DNA from: Acidobacteriota bacterium
Lineage (GTDB): Bacteria > Acidobacteriota > Polarisedimenticolia > J045
Assembly: GCA_017994815.1 (NCBI GenBank)
Contig: JAGOJY010000027.1
Location: 1-61,492 of the forward strand
Length of the DNA: 61,492 nucleotides
Reading direction: 5' to 3'
The notes below the pieces were generated by a model that was given only the letters and a program-made list of their open reading frames with translations, had not been told where the DNA came from and did not search any database. Numbering within the stretch: the first letter of the stretch is position 1; each line of letters starts with the position of its first letter. The translations under genes were made by a program, and so were the position numbers. Below, one piece after another: positions 8,401-16,120 of the stretch.

Positions 8401-11067
8401 TACAACTCCGTGAAGAGCGTCGCTCCCGGAGACCTCGACGGCGATGGCCGCGATGAGATCGTGGCCGCGTACGCCGACTCGACCCTGACCGTGCACGATG
8501 CCAGCGGGCGCCGGCTCGCCAGCCGCAAGGTGCCGTTCGGCACGTCGGGCGTGCTCAGCATCGCCGAGATGGACGGGCAGGCACCGCCGGAAATCGTGAC
8601 CTACGACAACGGCACGGCCGCGGTCATCGATTCAGCCACGCTGACCTTGCGCCGGAGCATCCCGGGCTGGGCGTCCTGGGCCGTCGCGGACGTGGACGCG
8701 GACGGCATCGGCGAGTATGTGACCGTTTCGAGCACCGGCCTGACGGTTCGCTCCGCGGCCACGGGTGTCATCGAGCTCAATGAGGTCCTCCCGGGCATCC
8801 GCCTGGTTGTCGCCGTACCGCGCGCAGGCGGCGGCACGGACCTCTTCGGCGTCGAAAAGCGCAACGGGGTCTACACACTGGTCGCGCTCGACCTGCGCAC
8901 ACGCACGCTCCAGCCGATCCGCAGCTATCCATCGTCCGTGTTACGCCTGGAGTACTCGCGGCACGCCGGGATCGTGGCTTACGGCGGCTCGAGCAGCGTC
9001 CCGAACTGGGTGATTGCCTTCGATCCGGCCACAGCGCGCGAGACTTTCCGTCTCGACTCGCCGTGGTACGACGCGGACGTGGCGGCGGCGGACTACGACG
9101 GAGACGGCACGGTCGAGGTCGCGGTCGCAGGGCTCCTGGCGATGCTCCCGGTCACGGACACGTCCGCGCCGGAGTGGCGGCACCCGCGGAAGGGGACGTC
9201 GGGGACTACCTGGATCGCCTCGCCGGCGGGGCGCAGTCCCGCCCCGCTACTCCTCGCGCAAGGTGATCCGACGCCCAACCTGCGACTGGATGCCGAGAAC
9301 CCGCTGGGCCGAGTGCTCGCCGGATCGACTCTGCCGCCCGAGTACGTCGTTGGCGCCGCTGCCGCCGATGTCGAGGGCCACGCCACCCCGGACCTCGCGT
9401 TGCTGACCTTCGATCCCACGTTCCCCGTGTTCCAACTCGGCGCCGACGGGCAGTTCAGCGTGCGCGGCCGCGTCGACCTCGCGTGTTCCAGCATCGCGTA
9501 TGCGGATGTCGATGGTTGCGGACGCCCCGAGCTGATCTGCGGGCGGGAGACCATCCTGGCGCTCGACGCCTTGACCTTCGAGACGCGTCGCTCGTACGAG
9601 CCGGTCAACTTCACGGTCTCCGCCATCACGTCGTGGCCGCCCGCACCGGCAGCGGCACGCTGGCTGCTCGTGAGCGGATCCGACAACATCGCGGTGTTCG
9701 ATGCCGCCGCCGGTGCCCTGCTTGCCCTCCAGCCCTTCAACTACTTCCGCGTGCAGAACGCGACGTGGCTCGACTGGGATGGCGACGGAGACCCCGAGGC
9801 GCTTGCGGCCCTCTCCTACATGGGCGACGCGGACCGGGTCATGGTGTACGAGGCGCCGTCGCTGCATTTCCTCGCGCAGGTCGCGCCGCCGCGCCCGTTC
9901 CGGAGATTCGCGCCGGTGCACGGGAGAGGTGAGCTGGTCTTGTCCGCCTCGCAGTGGCTGGTGGACTGGCGGCCGATCGACGGCACGAGCTTCGAGCTGG
10001 CGGTGCCCGACACGACGCTGAGCTCGCTGGTGCTCGCCGATTTCGACGCGGACCGGCACCTCGAGATTGCCACGACAGGCGCTGCCACGTGCTGGCTGGC
10101 GCGCTTCGGCCGCACGGTACATGCGCCGGTCGCACGTTTCGCGCCGCAGGGACGCTACGAGTGCAACGGTTCCTCGAGCCACGTCGTGCTGGACGGCATG
10201 CTGTCCCAAGACGAAGACTCCCGCCCCGGCACGCTGGATGACATCACATCGTTTGGCTGGCTGTGGGGCCCGCCCGGAGGTCCCTGGTCTCCGCTGGCGG
10301 ACACCGTGAGCACGGCGGTCGATCTGCCGCTCGGACCGCGCGCGTTCTCGCTGACCGTGACCGACACGGGCGGCGAGACATCAACCGCCGAGGCGATTCT
10401 TGAGGTAGTCGACACGAGGCCCCCGACCGGCGAGATCACATTCCCGGCCAACGGTGCGTGCCTCGGCCCGCGCGAGGTCCCGCTGACGATCGCGGATGAC
10501 CTGGCCGACGTGTGCGACCCGGGACCGCTGGCGCGCAGCTACGAGCCGGTCGGCCCGGAAGTCTCGGAGCACGGCGACCATTCCGTTCGGCTTGCCGCAA
10601 CCGACGCCAGCGGGAATCACGCCCTGCGCGAGGTCGCGTTCACCATCGATGTCGTGCCGCCGGCCGCATCGCTCCATCTCGACGTGCACAAGCTGAAGCC
10701 CGGTCCGACGCCGCTGTCGCTGGTGATCTCGTCATCCGACAACGACGGTGCAGCGGGCGGGCCGACGTGGGAGCGGTTGCTCATCGACGACTGCCTGCTG
10801 ATGGACGGGCGCACCGAGGGCGACCGGGACGGTCGGCTCGTCGACGAGGCGGTTGAGGTGACGCAGGACCTGCTCTGCCGCGCGTCGACCGTGTGCGGCG
10901 TGTCCGCGTTCCAGAACCCCGTGATTCGGTTCGAGGTCCGCGACTGCGCCGGGAACCTCGCGCAGGCCTCGGAGAAGATACGAGGGACGTGGAGCAAGGC
11001 CGGGGACTGCCCCGACCAGGCGCGCCGGGGCAGCGCTGCACCGCTTCGGCGCCGCGACGCGCGCTGA
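2419..11067 (+). CDS. Giant secreted FG-GAP beta-propeller / thrombospondin type 3 repeat protein (2,882 aa)
   Basis: Starts at ATG 2419 after a GGAGGGGG ribosome binding site, with a signal peptide of about 23 residues ending in ARA. Three regions rich in FG-GAP/VCBS calcium-loop motifs of the type D-x-D-x-D-G-x-x-E-[IVL] occupy about residues 130-800, 1065-1670 and 1930-2570. They are separated by two blocks of thrombospondin type 3 repeats (about 810-1060 and 1674-1925). A PKD-like domain (about 2578-2660) and Ig-like segments with several cysteines close the protein. Each propeller region carries text typical of aspartate-loop integrin-alpha-like folds. No LPxTG, PEP-CTERM or type IX sorting signal is evident at the C-terminus. 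Role unknown; a calcium-dependent surface or adhesive protein is likely. It stands alone on its strand. Confidence 0.85.
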   Translation: MQTAAVRRLLVLGLLAFMLPARAEDAAPWPKMIEVTSDFPPPALPAGLEDATVLPRLELDPAAVRDPDGLPLRRPDGSRLYYRRVNGGWYVRELRLDGKLAGEYFHRAGARPADEGVDKPVPRKLGAIDPAFELHGIVGVTGHYPGSAGVFVVDIDGDGTRELVEGGSYRWQVHEPTSPDHWDPTGAGELAGRGKLLSMLAHAPAGPDAQPWFVSYFADGRIRRSDDLPPRTRWQRTLTSSGYNAVECDVDSDGTVEIVVSGADLVYLDPKTGDIELQAPLSRAAYVAAGDVDADGSMEVVVTSDRGWAGVVLDAQTLTTEWSIPPAEHVDLADLDRDGTPEIVLTLAEEERKGVKVLDGATHAVRWSYEQRFGGDPGPLVFADMNADGFTDVVWSHDDWESDFRVADGLSGKMLWVVRKPSYMVTGMTATNLDSDEQPEILFASYGLWSDSKTSWNVLDLGDPEPLWQDVHRYPAVGFSVAGDHDGNRAPDLAVLRSAAEYNGPLTMELRDGENRRLLRGPVPLTIDGAAFSVAAVASGDVDGDHRDEVIVAGNAGGNFVGCWRPGGGEPVWLTRPPGYEKSSMLSLLVTDLDGDGRSEVLAGGAKRDSGSGTFVYALEGNGGALRWRSVHVDSSADSGVSVIERVAGPDGDRFAALGGGKEVVLLAADGGTLGRIRFSSSRIPVALASADDDGDGFGEIYVAMGNGDVEVWSSEPLAPSTTFIGALPPSVLSVAAGPAGTLVVNSTGSYPDTYDRLALYARANMVQVGETLYLYDGDLAGRGFSDGDADGRQDFLLRTSAGAVQATTDDCPDVANPGQRDADVDGLGDACDNCPFVADSLPQGDADGDDLGDACDPDADGDEVLDDQDNCLGVNNPTQDDADADGRGDSCDNCPRAAGPQADNDQDGAGDICDPDDDDDGWPDDEDLCPDTPGGATEDVDFDGTGDPCDDDLDGDGFPNTVDTCPYFPSPDQRVLHWGAFAGDACANDADEDRIPFYWDNCPRRANRLQEDADGDGTGDACDPDQDGDGALADLDVCPSVFDPAQTDRDADGTGDACDTTVDEHLRLAWTFPGALPGGMTNIGGSADVDGDGTTEILLYPNPPSGQSGSLWGLLSWDDATGWLDFESVAWTPAGGPQLLKRGLLGRPAIVRRRYDGKAEQIDASTQRVLGPRSTVAVTGPCRPPADADGDGVEELFLRDTYGVVVLDGETLEHKAWFYTNDLAVGDVTGDGRADIVLANGEVYDPVRMTLVATSPVSVTSIAGLADVDDDGTDEVLLILGTPRALAAWDLDRQGLLWISPAESDHDFFPTSAVVRDAAGRVLVAVRNTTSEILLLDGASGAIARRVPIAGSAAFASVDFDQDGSRELYTAGAIYDPRSESITPAPVAGGPPLAAAGDLDQDGTTDVALALKSGSLVARLDLDTGRLRAGTIQLDGDDYLTQLGIEDISGGRAPELIVGATTSLAVRSLPEGAPLWKVDLPYSSADTPVVVSRADGRAWVFAHGAMVAGDGTPWLLPSGTPFGLLDLDGDGTKSIIVADSPGLRALDPVTGKQERTYGTGNIAAELADGPVLYYAGGDSLDRIDPFTQSTLWSVTGPWALTGMTVVAPPAGNPVVVGDLNNVPSWVDPVTGATLWSGPALPRDPRQVLPAQSSSGRRFVIFVTADQLLAYEVDACPLLPGTDRDDADRDGAGDACDTCPAAFDPAQRDSDHDGLGDACDDDEDGDGALDANDVCPEIADASQIDSDGDGFGDACDNCVHVASPSQADLDRDGSGDACDPDVDGDGIVDDADVCPGVSDPLQRDSDGDGLGDACDLDDDGDGLADAIDLCPLVMSPVNHDYDMDGAGDPCDSDDDNDGIGDTADPCPHASGASPTDVDADGMPDLCDEDDDGDGLGDRGDVCPLVPDPAQADADGDGLGDSCDPTPGGVRLAPLGARWLTVEFGRKEVSVLHGSAAGPPDLLVAHDNGWLILRRHADGFSVPFNSRFRPDGQTDYNSVKSVAPGDLDGDGRDEIVAAYADSTLTVHDASGRRLASRKVPFGTSGVLSIAEMDGQAPPEIVTYDNGTAAVIDSATLTLRRSIPGWASWAVADVDADGIGEYVTVSSTGLTVRSAATGVIELNEVLPGIRLVVAVPRAGGGTDLFGVEKRNGVYTLVALDLRTRTLQPIRSYPSSVLRLEYSRHAGIVAYGGSSSVPNWVIAFDPATARETFRLDSPWYDADVAAADYDGDGTVEVAVAGLLAMLPVTDTSAPEWRHPRKGTSGTTWIASPAGRSPAPLLLAQGDPTPNLRLDAENPLGRVLAGSTLPPEYVVGAAAADVEGHATPDLALLTFDPTFPVFQLGADGQFSVRGRVDLACSSIAYADVDGCGRPELICGRETILALDALTFETRRSYEPVNFTVSAITSWPPAPAAARWLLVSGSDNIAVFDAAAGALLALQPFNYFRVQNATWLDWDGDGDPEALAALSYMGDADRVMVYEAPSLHFLAQVAPPRPFRRFAPVHGRGELVLSASQWLVDWRPIDGTSFELAVPDTTLSSLVLADFDADRHLEIATTGAATCWLARFGRTVHAPVARFAPQGRYECNGSSSHVVLDGMLSQDEDSRPGTLDDITSFGWLWGPPGGPWSPLADTVSTAVDLPLGPRAFSLTVTDTGGETSTAEAILEVVDTRPPTGEITFPANGACLGPREVPLTIADDLADVCDPGPLARSYEPVGPEVSEHGDHSVRLAATDASGNHALREVAFTIDVVPPAASLHLDVHKLKPGPTPLSLVISSSDNDGAAGGPTWERLLIDDCLLMDGRTEGDRDGRLVDEAVEVTQDLLCRASTVCGVSAFQNPVIRFEVRDCAGNLAQASEKIRGTWSKAGDCPDQARRGSAAPLRRRDAR
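4846..5604 (+). repeat. First thrombospondin type 3 repeat block
   Basis: About eight units, each ending in G-D-[ASIP]-C-D followed by N-C-P or an acidic run such as PDADGDE. The Asp/Cys spacing is the calcium-binding TSP3 pattern. The block encodes about residues 810-1060 and joins propeller 1 to propeller 2. Confidence 0.85.
7438..8193 (+). repeat. Second thrombospondin type 3 repeat block
   Basis: Again about eight units with the GDACD-type ending (one unit reads PDLCDEDD), encoding about residues 1674-1925 between propellers 2 and 3. Unit number and block length match the first block, which suggests that a propeller plus TSP3 cassette was duplicated. Confidence 0.85.
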
Positions 11068-11324
11068 TCGCGCGCGCCCCGAGAACGGGACCCGTACGCC
11101 GCGACGAGGCGGGGCGGGCCCGAAGTTGACCCGGACTTCCGGTACCGCGGTGAGCGGCGGACGCGAGCGAACACGCCAAGCACAGGCGGACAAACCGGTC
11201 GTGCGCTTCCGTGCCGCTCCCGCGGTCAAAGGTCGGACCCGGCGACCGTACGGGCCGGTGCCGGCTGCGGGACGGCGTGAGCGGCCGCTCGCGGCGGCGC
11301 GACCGGGGAACTTACATTTCCAGC

Positions 11325-11600
11325 ATGAAACCGAGGCTGATGTTCGGTGTGCTCGCGCTCTTGATCGCGGCCGCCATCGCGCTGTTTCTCAGCTCGCACG
11401 CGGCGAAGAAGACCCTCGCGCTGACCGAGCCCGCCAACGCGGACGAGGAGGCCGCGGCACGCGAGGTGCTCGACCAGGTTCCCGAGGGAGCGCCCGCCGC
11501 CGCGCCGCGCAGCCTGCAGGCGCTCGAAGGCGCGCGCGGGCTGAAGCAGGAGGGTGACGCGCACGCGCGGCAGGTCGACCAGGTGATGCAGTCGGAGTAG
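11325..11600 (+). CDS. Small single-pass membrane or exported protein (91 aa)
   Basis: ATG at 11325 opens a 91-residue frame with a basic N-terminus and one hydrophobic stretch (about residues 7-24, FGVLALLIAAAIALFL). A polar, Ala/Glu-rich, probably helical tail follows. No family is recognised and no clear Shine-Dalgarno is present. It lies between the giant gene and a convergent BON-SRPBCC gene, whose stop is 8 bases away. Codon use is like that of its neighbours, so it is probably real. Function unknown. Confidence 0.55.
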   Translation: MKPRLMFGVLALLIAAAIALFLSSHAAKKTLALTEPANADEEAAAREVLDQVPEGAPAAAPRSLQALEGARGLKQEGDAHARQVDQVMQSE

Positions 11601-11608
11601 AGCGCTGG

Positions 11609-12808
11609 CTAAGGGGCGCTCTGGCGCGGGCGGAGCATCTCGGCGCAGCGCTCGAGGTCCTTCGCGATCGCGTCGGTGGCGTCGCCGTCGAACAGCGCCG
11701 CGAACGCTTCGCCGAGCAGGCCCGCGGGCGGCACGTGGTGCAGCACCAGCGACACGCGCGTGCCGCCGCCGGGCGCGGGCTCCAGCCGCACGGTGCCGGA
11801 ACTGCCCACCGGCGCGCCCTCGACGCTGCGCCAGCTCAACAGGCGGTTCGGCCGGACCTCGGTCAGCGCCGCGTCCCACTCCAGGACCACGCCGGTGGGT
11901 CCGGCCGCGGTCCAGTGCGTGCGGTGCCCGTCCACGCGGCGCACGCTGCGGACGTGGCCGAGGAACCGCGGCCAGTTCTCGAGATCCTCGAAGAAGGGCC
12001 AGATCTCGTTCGGCGGGGCGTCGATGTGGAAGCCGTGGTGCACGTCGATCGGCGGTGCGCTCGCCCGCTGGCGCGAGCGCTGGCGACGCCGCGCGCGCCC
12101 GGCGCCGGAGCGCAGCGCACCCCACAGCGCCGCCATCCCGAGCCCCGCGGCGGCGAGGCCGGCGGCATCGCGGCGGCGCACGCCGAAGTAGACGAGCCCG
12201 CCGCCGGCGAGCGCCGACATCACGCGCAGCGGAGCCTCGGCCGCTCCGGCCGGGTCCTCGGCGGCGCGCTGCTCGAGGTGGTTCTCGACCCGCGTCACGC
12301 CGCGCACCGAGATCGCGCGCCGCAGGACGTTCTCGATCTCGTCCGGGCCGACGCGCCCGCGCAAGCTCACGCAGCCCTCGTGCGCGACGATGTCGACCGC
12401 GCCGGGGTCGGCGAGGGCGCGCTCGATGCGCGCGCGGACGCGCCGCTCTAGGCGGCGGTCGCGCTTGTCCGGGCTGCCGATCGACCAGCCGGTCCCGGAC
12501 GGAACTTCCGCGGCCGCGAGCGAGCCGCTCCTGCGCAGGACGCGGCCGTCGTGGTCGCGGACGACCATGCGTCCCGGCCCACGCCGTCGCAGGCCGACGG
12601 CCAGCGCGAGTCCCGCGCCGAAAAGCGCGCCGGCGCCGAGCAGCAGGAGTTCACGGTCGTGCTCGCGCGCCCTTTCGAGCGCGCGCCGTGACAGCGCGGG
12701 TGCGGCGCGCCAAGCGGCGTCGCGCGCGCGCAGGGCGTGCGCGGAGAGCGTGTCGGTCGCGCCGCGGGCGCGCTGGCGCGCGCGGGCAAGGGTCTGGCCG
12801 TAGGACAT
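11609..12808 (-). CDS. Membrane protein with BON domain and SRPBCC (polyketide-cyclase/START-like) domain
   Basis: 399 residues. The N-terminus is basic with one transmembrane segment (about 53-72). A BON-like domain follows at about 128-192 (EGCVSLRGRV, then VLRRAISVRGVTRVENHL), then a second hydrophobic Ala/Gly-rich segment (about 200-240). The C-terminal SRPBCC domain (about 255-395) has the classic start FHIDAPPNEIWPFFEDLENW and a helix near the end that would close the hydrophobic cavity. BON domains bind membranes or lipids and SRPBCC folds bind hydrophobic ligands, so envelope lipid handling is plausible but unproven. It appears monocistronic. Confidence 0.78.
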   Translation of the reverse strand: MSYGQTLARARQRARGATDTLSAHALRARDAAWRAAPALSRRALERAREHDRELLLLGAGALFGAGLALAVGLRRRGPGRMVVRDHDGRVLRRSGSLAAAEVPSGTGWSIGSPDKRDRRLERRVRARIERALADPGAVDIVAHEGCVSLRGRVGPDEIENVLRRAISVRGVTRVENHLEQRAAEDPAGAAEAPLRVMSALAGGGLVYFGVRRRDAAGLAAAGLGMAALWGALRSGAGRARRRQRSRQRASAPPIDVHHGFHIDAPPNEIWPFFEDLENWPRFLGHVRSVRRVDGHRTHWTAAGPTGVVLEWDAALTEVRPNRLLSWRSVEGAPVGSSGTVRLEPAPGGGTRVSLVLHHVPPAGLLGEAFAALFDGDATDAIAKDLERCAEMLRPRQSAP

Positions 12809-12902
12809 GGGTGGGCCTCGGAAGACGCCCGGCCCCGGGCCTGCCGGTCGTTCGCTAGATTTCAGGATAGCCCGTGAATGTCCGGACTCCCAACCCGGCG
12901 TC

Positions 12903-13541
12903 TCACCACTCGCAGCCCACGACGAACGCCGCGCCGAGCGCCAGCGCCGTGGCCGCGATCCAGCCGCAACGTGAACTGGCGGGAATCTCGCGCACCGCGC
13001 GCACGAGCCGCGCGGGCTCGGCCCGCCCGAGCCACGCGAGCACGACGGCGCCGGCCAGCGCCAGCATCAGCGCGGAGAAGACGGCCGGCGGCATCCCGCT
13101 GTCGCGGAGATACGCGATCTCGTCGTTCGCCGGGTCGAGCAGCCGCACCCGCACCAGCCACGGGGTCGCCGCCGACAGCACGCCCGAGAGCGCGGCGAAC
13201 GCTGCCCACAGGGCGCGTCCGACCTCCAGCGGGTGCGGCAGGCGCGACGGCGCGAGCGTGACGACCGCGATGCTCGCGGCCCACGGCAGCAGGATCGAGA
13301 GCGGACCGAACAGCGCGGGCGCACCCGGCCCCGCGTGCACGACGCGCGGCGTGCCGGTCAGGAAGTTGATCGAGAAGTGGCGCACCGCGCCGCCGCCGGC
13401 GACGGCGCCCGCCACGTGCCCCAGCTCGTGGAGCAGCGTCCCGAGCGCGAGCACCCACAAGCCGAGGGCGAGCCCGCACAGCCCGGCGACGAAGCGCTCG
13501 CGCAGGCTCGCGCCGCGCGCGCCCTGAATTGCGATCGACAT
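12903..13541 (-). CDS. M50-like integral membrane zinc metalloprotease homologue
   Basis: About 212 residues with four to five hydrophobic segments. The zincin motif HELGH (residues 38-42) lies inside the first membrane region, as in site-2-protease-like M50 proteins and the DUF3267/M50B group. The ATG at 13541 is preferred; an in-frame GTG lies two codons upstream, and neither has a strong ribosome binding site. A second metal-ligand motif of the N-x-x-P-x-x-D type is not obvious: the candidate is LLDPANDEI at about residues 124-132. Peptidase activity is therefore uncertain. It may have a storage or scaffold role like other short M50-like proteins. Confidence 0.6.
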   Translation of the reverse strand: MSIAIQGARGASLRERFVAGLCGLALGLWVLALGTLLHELGHVAGAVAGGGAVRHFSINFLTGTPRVVHAGPGAPALFGPLSILLPWAASIAVVTLAPSRLPHPLEVGRALWAAFAALSGVLSAATPWLVRVRLLDPANDEIAYLRDSGMPPAVFSALMLALAGAVVLAWLGRAEPARLVRAVREIPASSRCGWIAATALALGAAFVVGCEW

Positions 13542-13626
13542 CGGCACCCCGCGCCCGATGGAGGTGCGCCGAGCTTACCACCGCGCGCGGCGCGGCCGGG
13601 ATCACTTTCTCGACGCGGTGCGGCCG

Positions 13627-14676
13627 TCAAGACGGGTCGGCCGTCACCGCGAGGACGATCTTGCCGGTGGTGCGGCGCGACTGGAGCAGCTCGTGCGCCC
13701 GCGCGACGTCCTCGAACGGGATCTCGGTGGTGGGCAGCGGGCGGATCCGCCCCTCGTCGGCCAGTGCCAGCATCTGCCGCAGCGCTTCGTCGAAGAGCTG
13801 CGGCCGGCGCCACAGGTGCACGAGGTTGAAACCGGCGACGGTGCGATTGCGCCCGACGAGGCCGAACGGGCTGAAGCGCGGCGTGCGCAGGTAGCGCCAG
13901 GCGAGCAGGGGCCAGTTCCGCGGCCCGCGGCGCGGCATCATCTGCGCGAAGCCGAAGGTCACCAGCCGCCCGCACGGACGCAGCGCGCGGTACGCCTCGC
14001 GCAGTTGCCGTCCGCCGATGGCGTCGAGCACGACGTCGACGCCGTCGCCGCCCGCCAGTTCGCGGATCCGCGCCCAGCCGTCGTAGCGCGGTGCGACCAC
14101 CACCTCCTGCGCGCCGGCCGCGAGGGCCGCCGCGCGCTTCGCTTCCGAACCGACCGTGCCGATGACGCGCGCGCCCGCCGCGCGCGCGAGCTGGCACGCG
14201 GCCATGCCGACCCCGCCGGCCGCCGACTGCACGACGACCGTCTCGCCGGTCGCGAGCCGGCCAGCCTCGAACAGGCCGTACCACGCGGTCAGGAACACGA
14301 CCGGGAACCCGGCGCCCGCGGCGAAGCTCCACGCGTCCGCGAGTGGCCGGACCCACGCGGCGTCGAGGTTGATCCGCGTCGCGCAGCCGCCGAAACGCGT
14401 GACGCCGACGACGCGCTGCCCCGGCGCGAACCCCCGCGTCCGCCCGCCGGCGGCGGCGACGGTCCCGGCGACCTCGAACCCCGGGGTGAACGGGACCGGC
14501 GGCGCGGCGTCGTACAGCCCGACGCGGCAGTAGAGGTCGGCGAAGTTGACGCCCGCCGCGCGGACGTCGATCGCGACCTCCTGCGGGCCGGGGTCGGCCG
14601 CGACGAACGGCTCGATCCGCAGGACTCCCGGTCCGCCGTAACGCGGGATGACGACGCGTCGCGGCCCGGCGCTCAC
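13627..14676 (-). CDS. Zinc-independent quinone oxidoreductase-like MDR dehydrogenase
   Basis: 349 residues, medium-chain dehydrogenase/reductase fold. The N-terminal GroES-like domain (about 1-130) has AAGVNFADLYCRVGLY and PFTPGFEVAGTV. The Rossmann domain carries the NADPH-binding AAGGVGMAA segment, and the usual zinc-ligand cysteines are absent, as in QOR/Qor-type enzymes. The C-terminus has TGKIVLAV. It probably reduces quinones or enones with NADPH. The GTG start at 14676 overlaps the stop of the upstream glycoside hydrolase (GTGA), so translation is coupled. The substrate cannot be deduced. Confidence 0.85.
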   Translation of the reverse strand: MSAGPRRVVIPRYGGPGVLRIEPFVAADPGPQEVAIDVRAAGVNFADLYCRVGLYDAAPPVPFTPGFEVAGTVAAAGGRTRGFAPGQRVVGVTRFGGCATRINLDAAWVRPLADAWSFAAGAGFPVVFLTAWYGLFEAGRLATGETVVVQSAAGGVGMAACQLARAAGARVIGTVGSEAKRAAALAAGAQEVVVAPRYDGWARIRELAGGDGVDVVLDAIGGRQLREAYRALRPCGRLVTFGFAQMMPRRGPRNWPLLAWRYLRTPRFSPFGLVGRNRTVAGFNLVHLWRRPQLFDEALRQMLALADEGRIRPLPTTEIPFEDVARAHELLQSRRTTGKIVLAVTADPS

Positions 14677-16082
14677 CGCACCTCCAGCACGAGCGCGCCC
14701 TCGCCGCGCAACACGAGATCGCGCAGCTCGGGACCGGACACCGTCGGCGAGAGGCTGCCGGCGTCGACCGGCCGGCCCAGCGCGTCGCGGGCCACGAGTT
14801 CGCGACCCGCCCGCGCCGGCAGGCGCAAGGCGATCCGCTCTTCGCGCTCGTCCGGCGCGTCGCCGCTGGTCGGTGCCTGCCCGAAAACGCGCGTGTGCAA
14901 CCAGCAGACGGCCACGACGACGCCGTCCGCGCGCTCGAAGACGTGCACTTCGGCGTCCGATCCGACCCGGCGCGTGACCAGCACCTCGTCGTCGATGCAG
15001 CGCGCCGGGAGCGCGAGCAGTCCCGCGACGAAGCGCAGCGCTTCCAAAGCCGGCTTGGGCCGACCCTCCGTCGTGGTCACCCCGAGGTGGCGGTTGTTGA
15101 CGTCGCCGATCACGGCTTCCCCCGGCGGGAGGTCGCGCAGCTCGTACCAAGCGATCCGCGTGACCGCGCCGGTCGAGAGCGCGAGCGCGACGGTGCGGAC
15201 GAGCGCCGCCGCCTGGTGCGCCGGCGTGTGCTCGTACGCGTGCCGCGCCCGGTACTGGTCGGACACGTGCGCCCCGCGCCGGAACGAGCTGTAGCCGACC
15301 TCGGCCAGCCACAGCGGCTCGTGCTCGCCCCAGCGCTGGACCAGTTCGCGCGCCCGCAGCAGGTACTCGGGCAGCCGCTCCAGGGGATCAGGGTTCCAGG
15401 TCTCGTAGTAGGCGTGCAGGTTGAACACGTCGACGAAGCGCGCCGCGTGGTGCTGCGCCAGCAGCTGCTCGAGGAAATCCAGTTCGCCCGCGAGCCCGCC
15501 GAACACCACCTGCGCGGCCGGATCGCCGGCCCGCACGCCGCGCGCGCCCGCGGCGAGCAGCTCGGCGAACTGTCCCGGCGTCCCGCGCCAGTACGCGCGG
15601 TTGTCGGGCTCGTTCCAGATCTCCCACGACGCGACCCGGCCGCGGTAACGCGCCGCGAGATCGCGCGTGAACTCCTCGAACTCGGCGAGGTCCCGCGGCG
15701 GGCTGGTCCAGTACTCGTCGGCGGGATCTACGGCGTTCCAGCGCGGCGTGTAGCAGACGTAGGGGATGATCTGCACTCCCTTTTCGGCCGCGATGGTGAA
15801 GAAGGCGTCCCAGAACGTCCAGTCGTAGCGGTCGCGCTGTGATTCGGTGCCGTCCCAGCCGAGGGAAACGCGCAGGAGCCGCACGCCGGCCGCGCGGACG
15901 AGGTCCATGTCGGCGCGCACGCGGTCCGGCGAGCGTGTCTCCTCGGGGTAGTCCTCGCACAACCCGAGTTCGACCGGGAGGAACGGCGCGGCCGCGGCCG
16001 GCGGCGGCGCGGGGGTGCGAGCGCAGGCCGCCGCCGCGAGCAGCGCGAGCGCCAGCGGGAGGGCTGCCGAGCGTCCGGTCAC
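14673..16082 (-). CDS. Secreted (probable lipoprotein) glycoside hydrolase of the GH-A clan (GH39/GH5-like)
   Basis: 469 residues starting at GTG 16082. A hydrophobic leader ends LLAAAAC, so Cys20 may be lipidated although the lipobox is imperfect. The (beta/alpha)8 catalytic region spans about residues 35-340. It has the clan-A acid/base signature WEIWNEPDN (Glu158) and a candidate nucleophile in WLAEVGYSS (Glu261). A small beta-rich C-terminal domain follows, as in GH39 and related enzymes. It probably cleaves beta-linked glycans in the periplasm or at the surface. It is translationally coupled to the oxidoreductase gene downstream. The sugar specificity cannot be assigned. Confidence 0.75.
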   Translation of the reverse strand: MTGRSAALPLALALLAAAACARTPAPPPAAAAPFLPVELGLCEDYPEETRSPDRVRADMDLVRAAGVRLLRVSLGWDGTESQRDRYDWTFWDAFFTIAAEKGVQIIPYVCYTPRWNAVDPADEYWTSPPRDLAEFEEFTRDLAARYRGRVASWEIWNEPDNRAYWRGTPGQFAELLAAGARGVRAGDPAAQVVFGGLAGELDFLEQLLAQHHAARFVDVFNLHAYYETWNPDPLERLPEYLLRARELVQRWGEHEPLWLAEVGYSSFRRGAHVSDQYRARHAYEHTPAHQAAALVRTVALALSTGAVTRIAWYELRDLPPGEAVIGDVNNRHLGVTTTEGRPKPALEALRFVAGLLALPARCIDDEVLVTRRVGSDAEVHVFERADGVVVAVCWLHTRVFGQAPTSGDAPDEREERIALRLPARAGRELVARDALGRPVDAGSLSPTVSGPELRDLVLRGEGALVLEVR

Positions 16083-16120
16083 GCCGGGATCTTATTACAC
16101 GCGCACGGTATGCTCCTCGA

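Noticed and set aside
5647..8496. A long open minus-strand frame (949 codons) inside the giant gene
   Set aside because: It is antisense to strongly periodic FG-GAP/TSP3 coding sequence. Its Arg/Gly/Val-rich translation has no domain, which is the usual shadow in GC-rich DNA.
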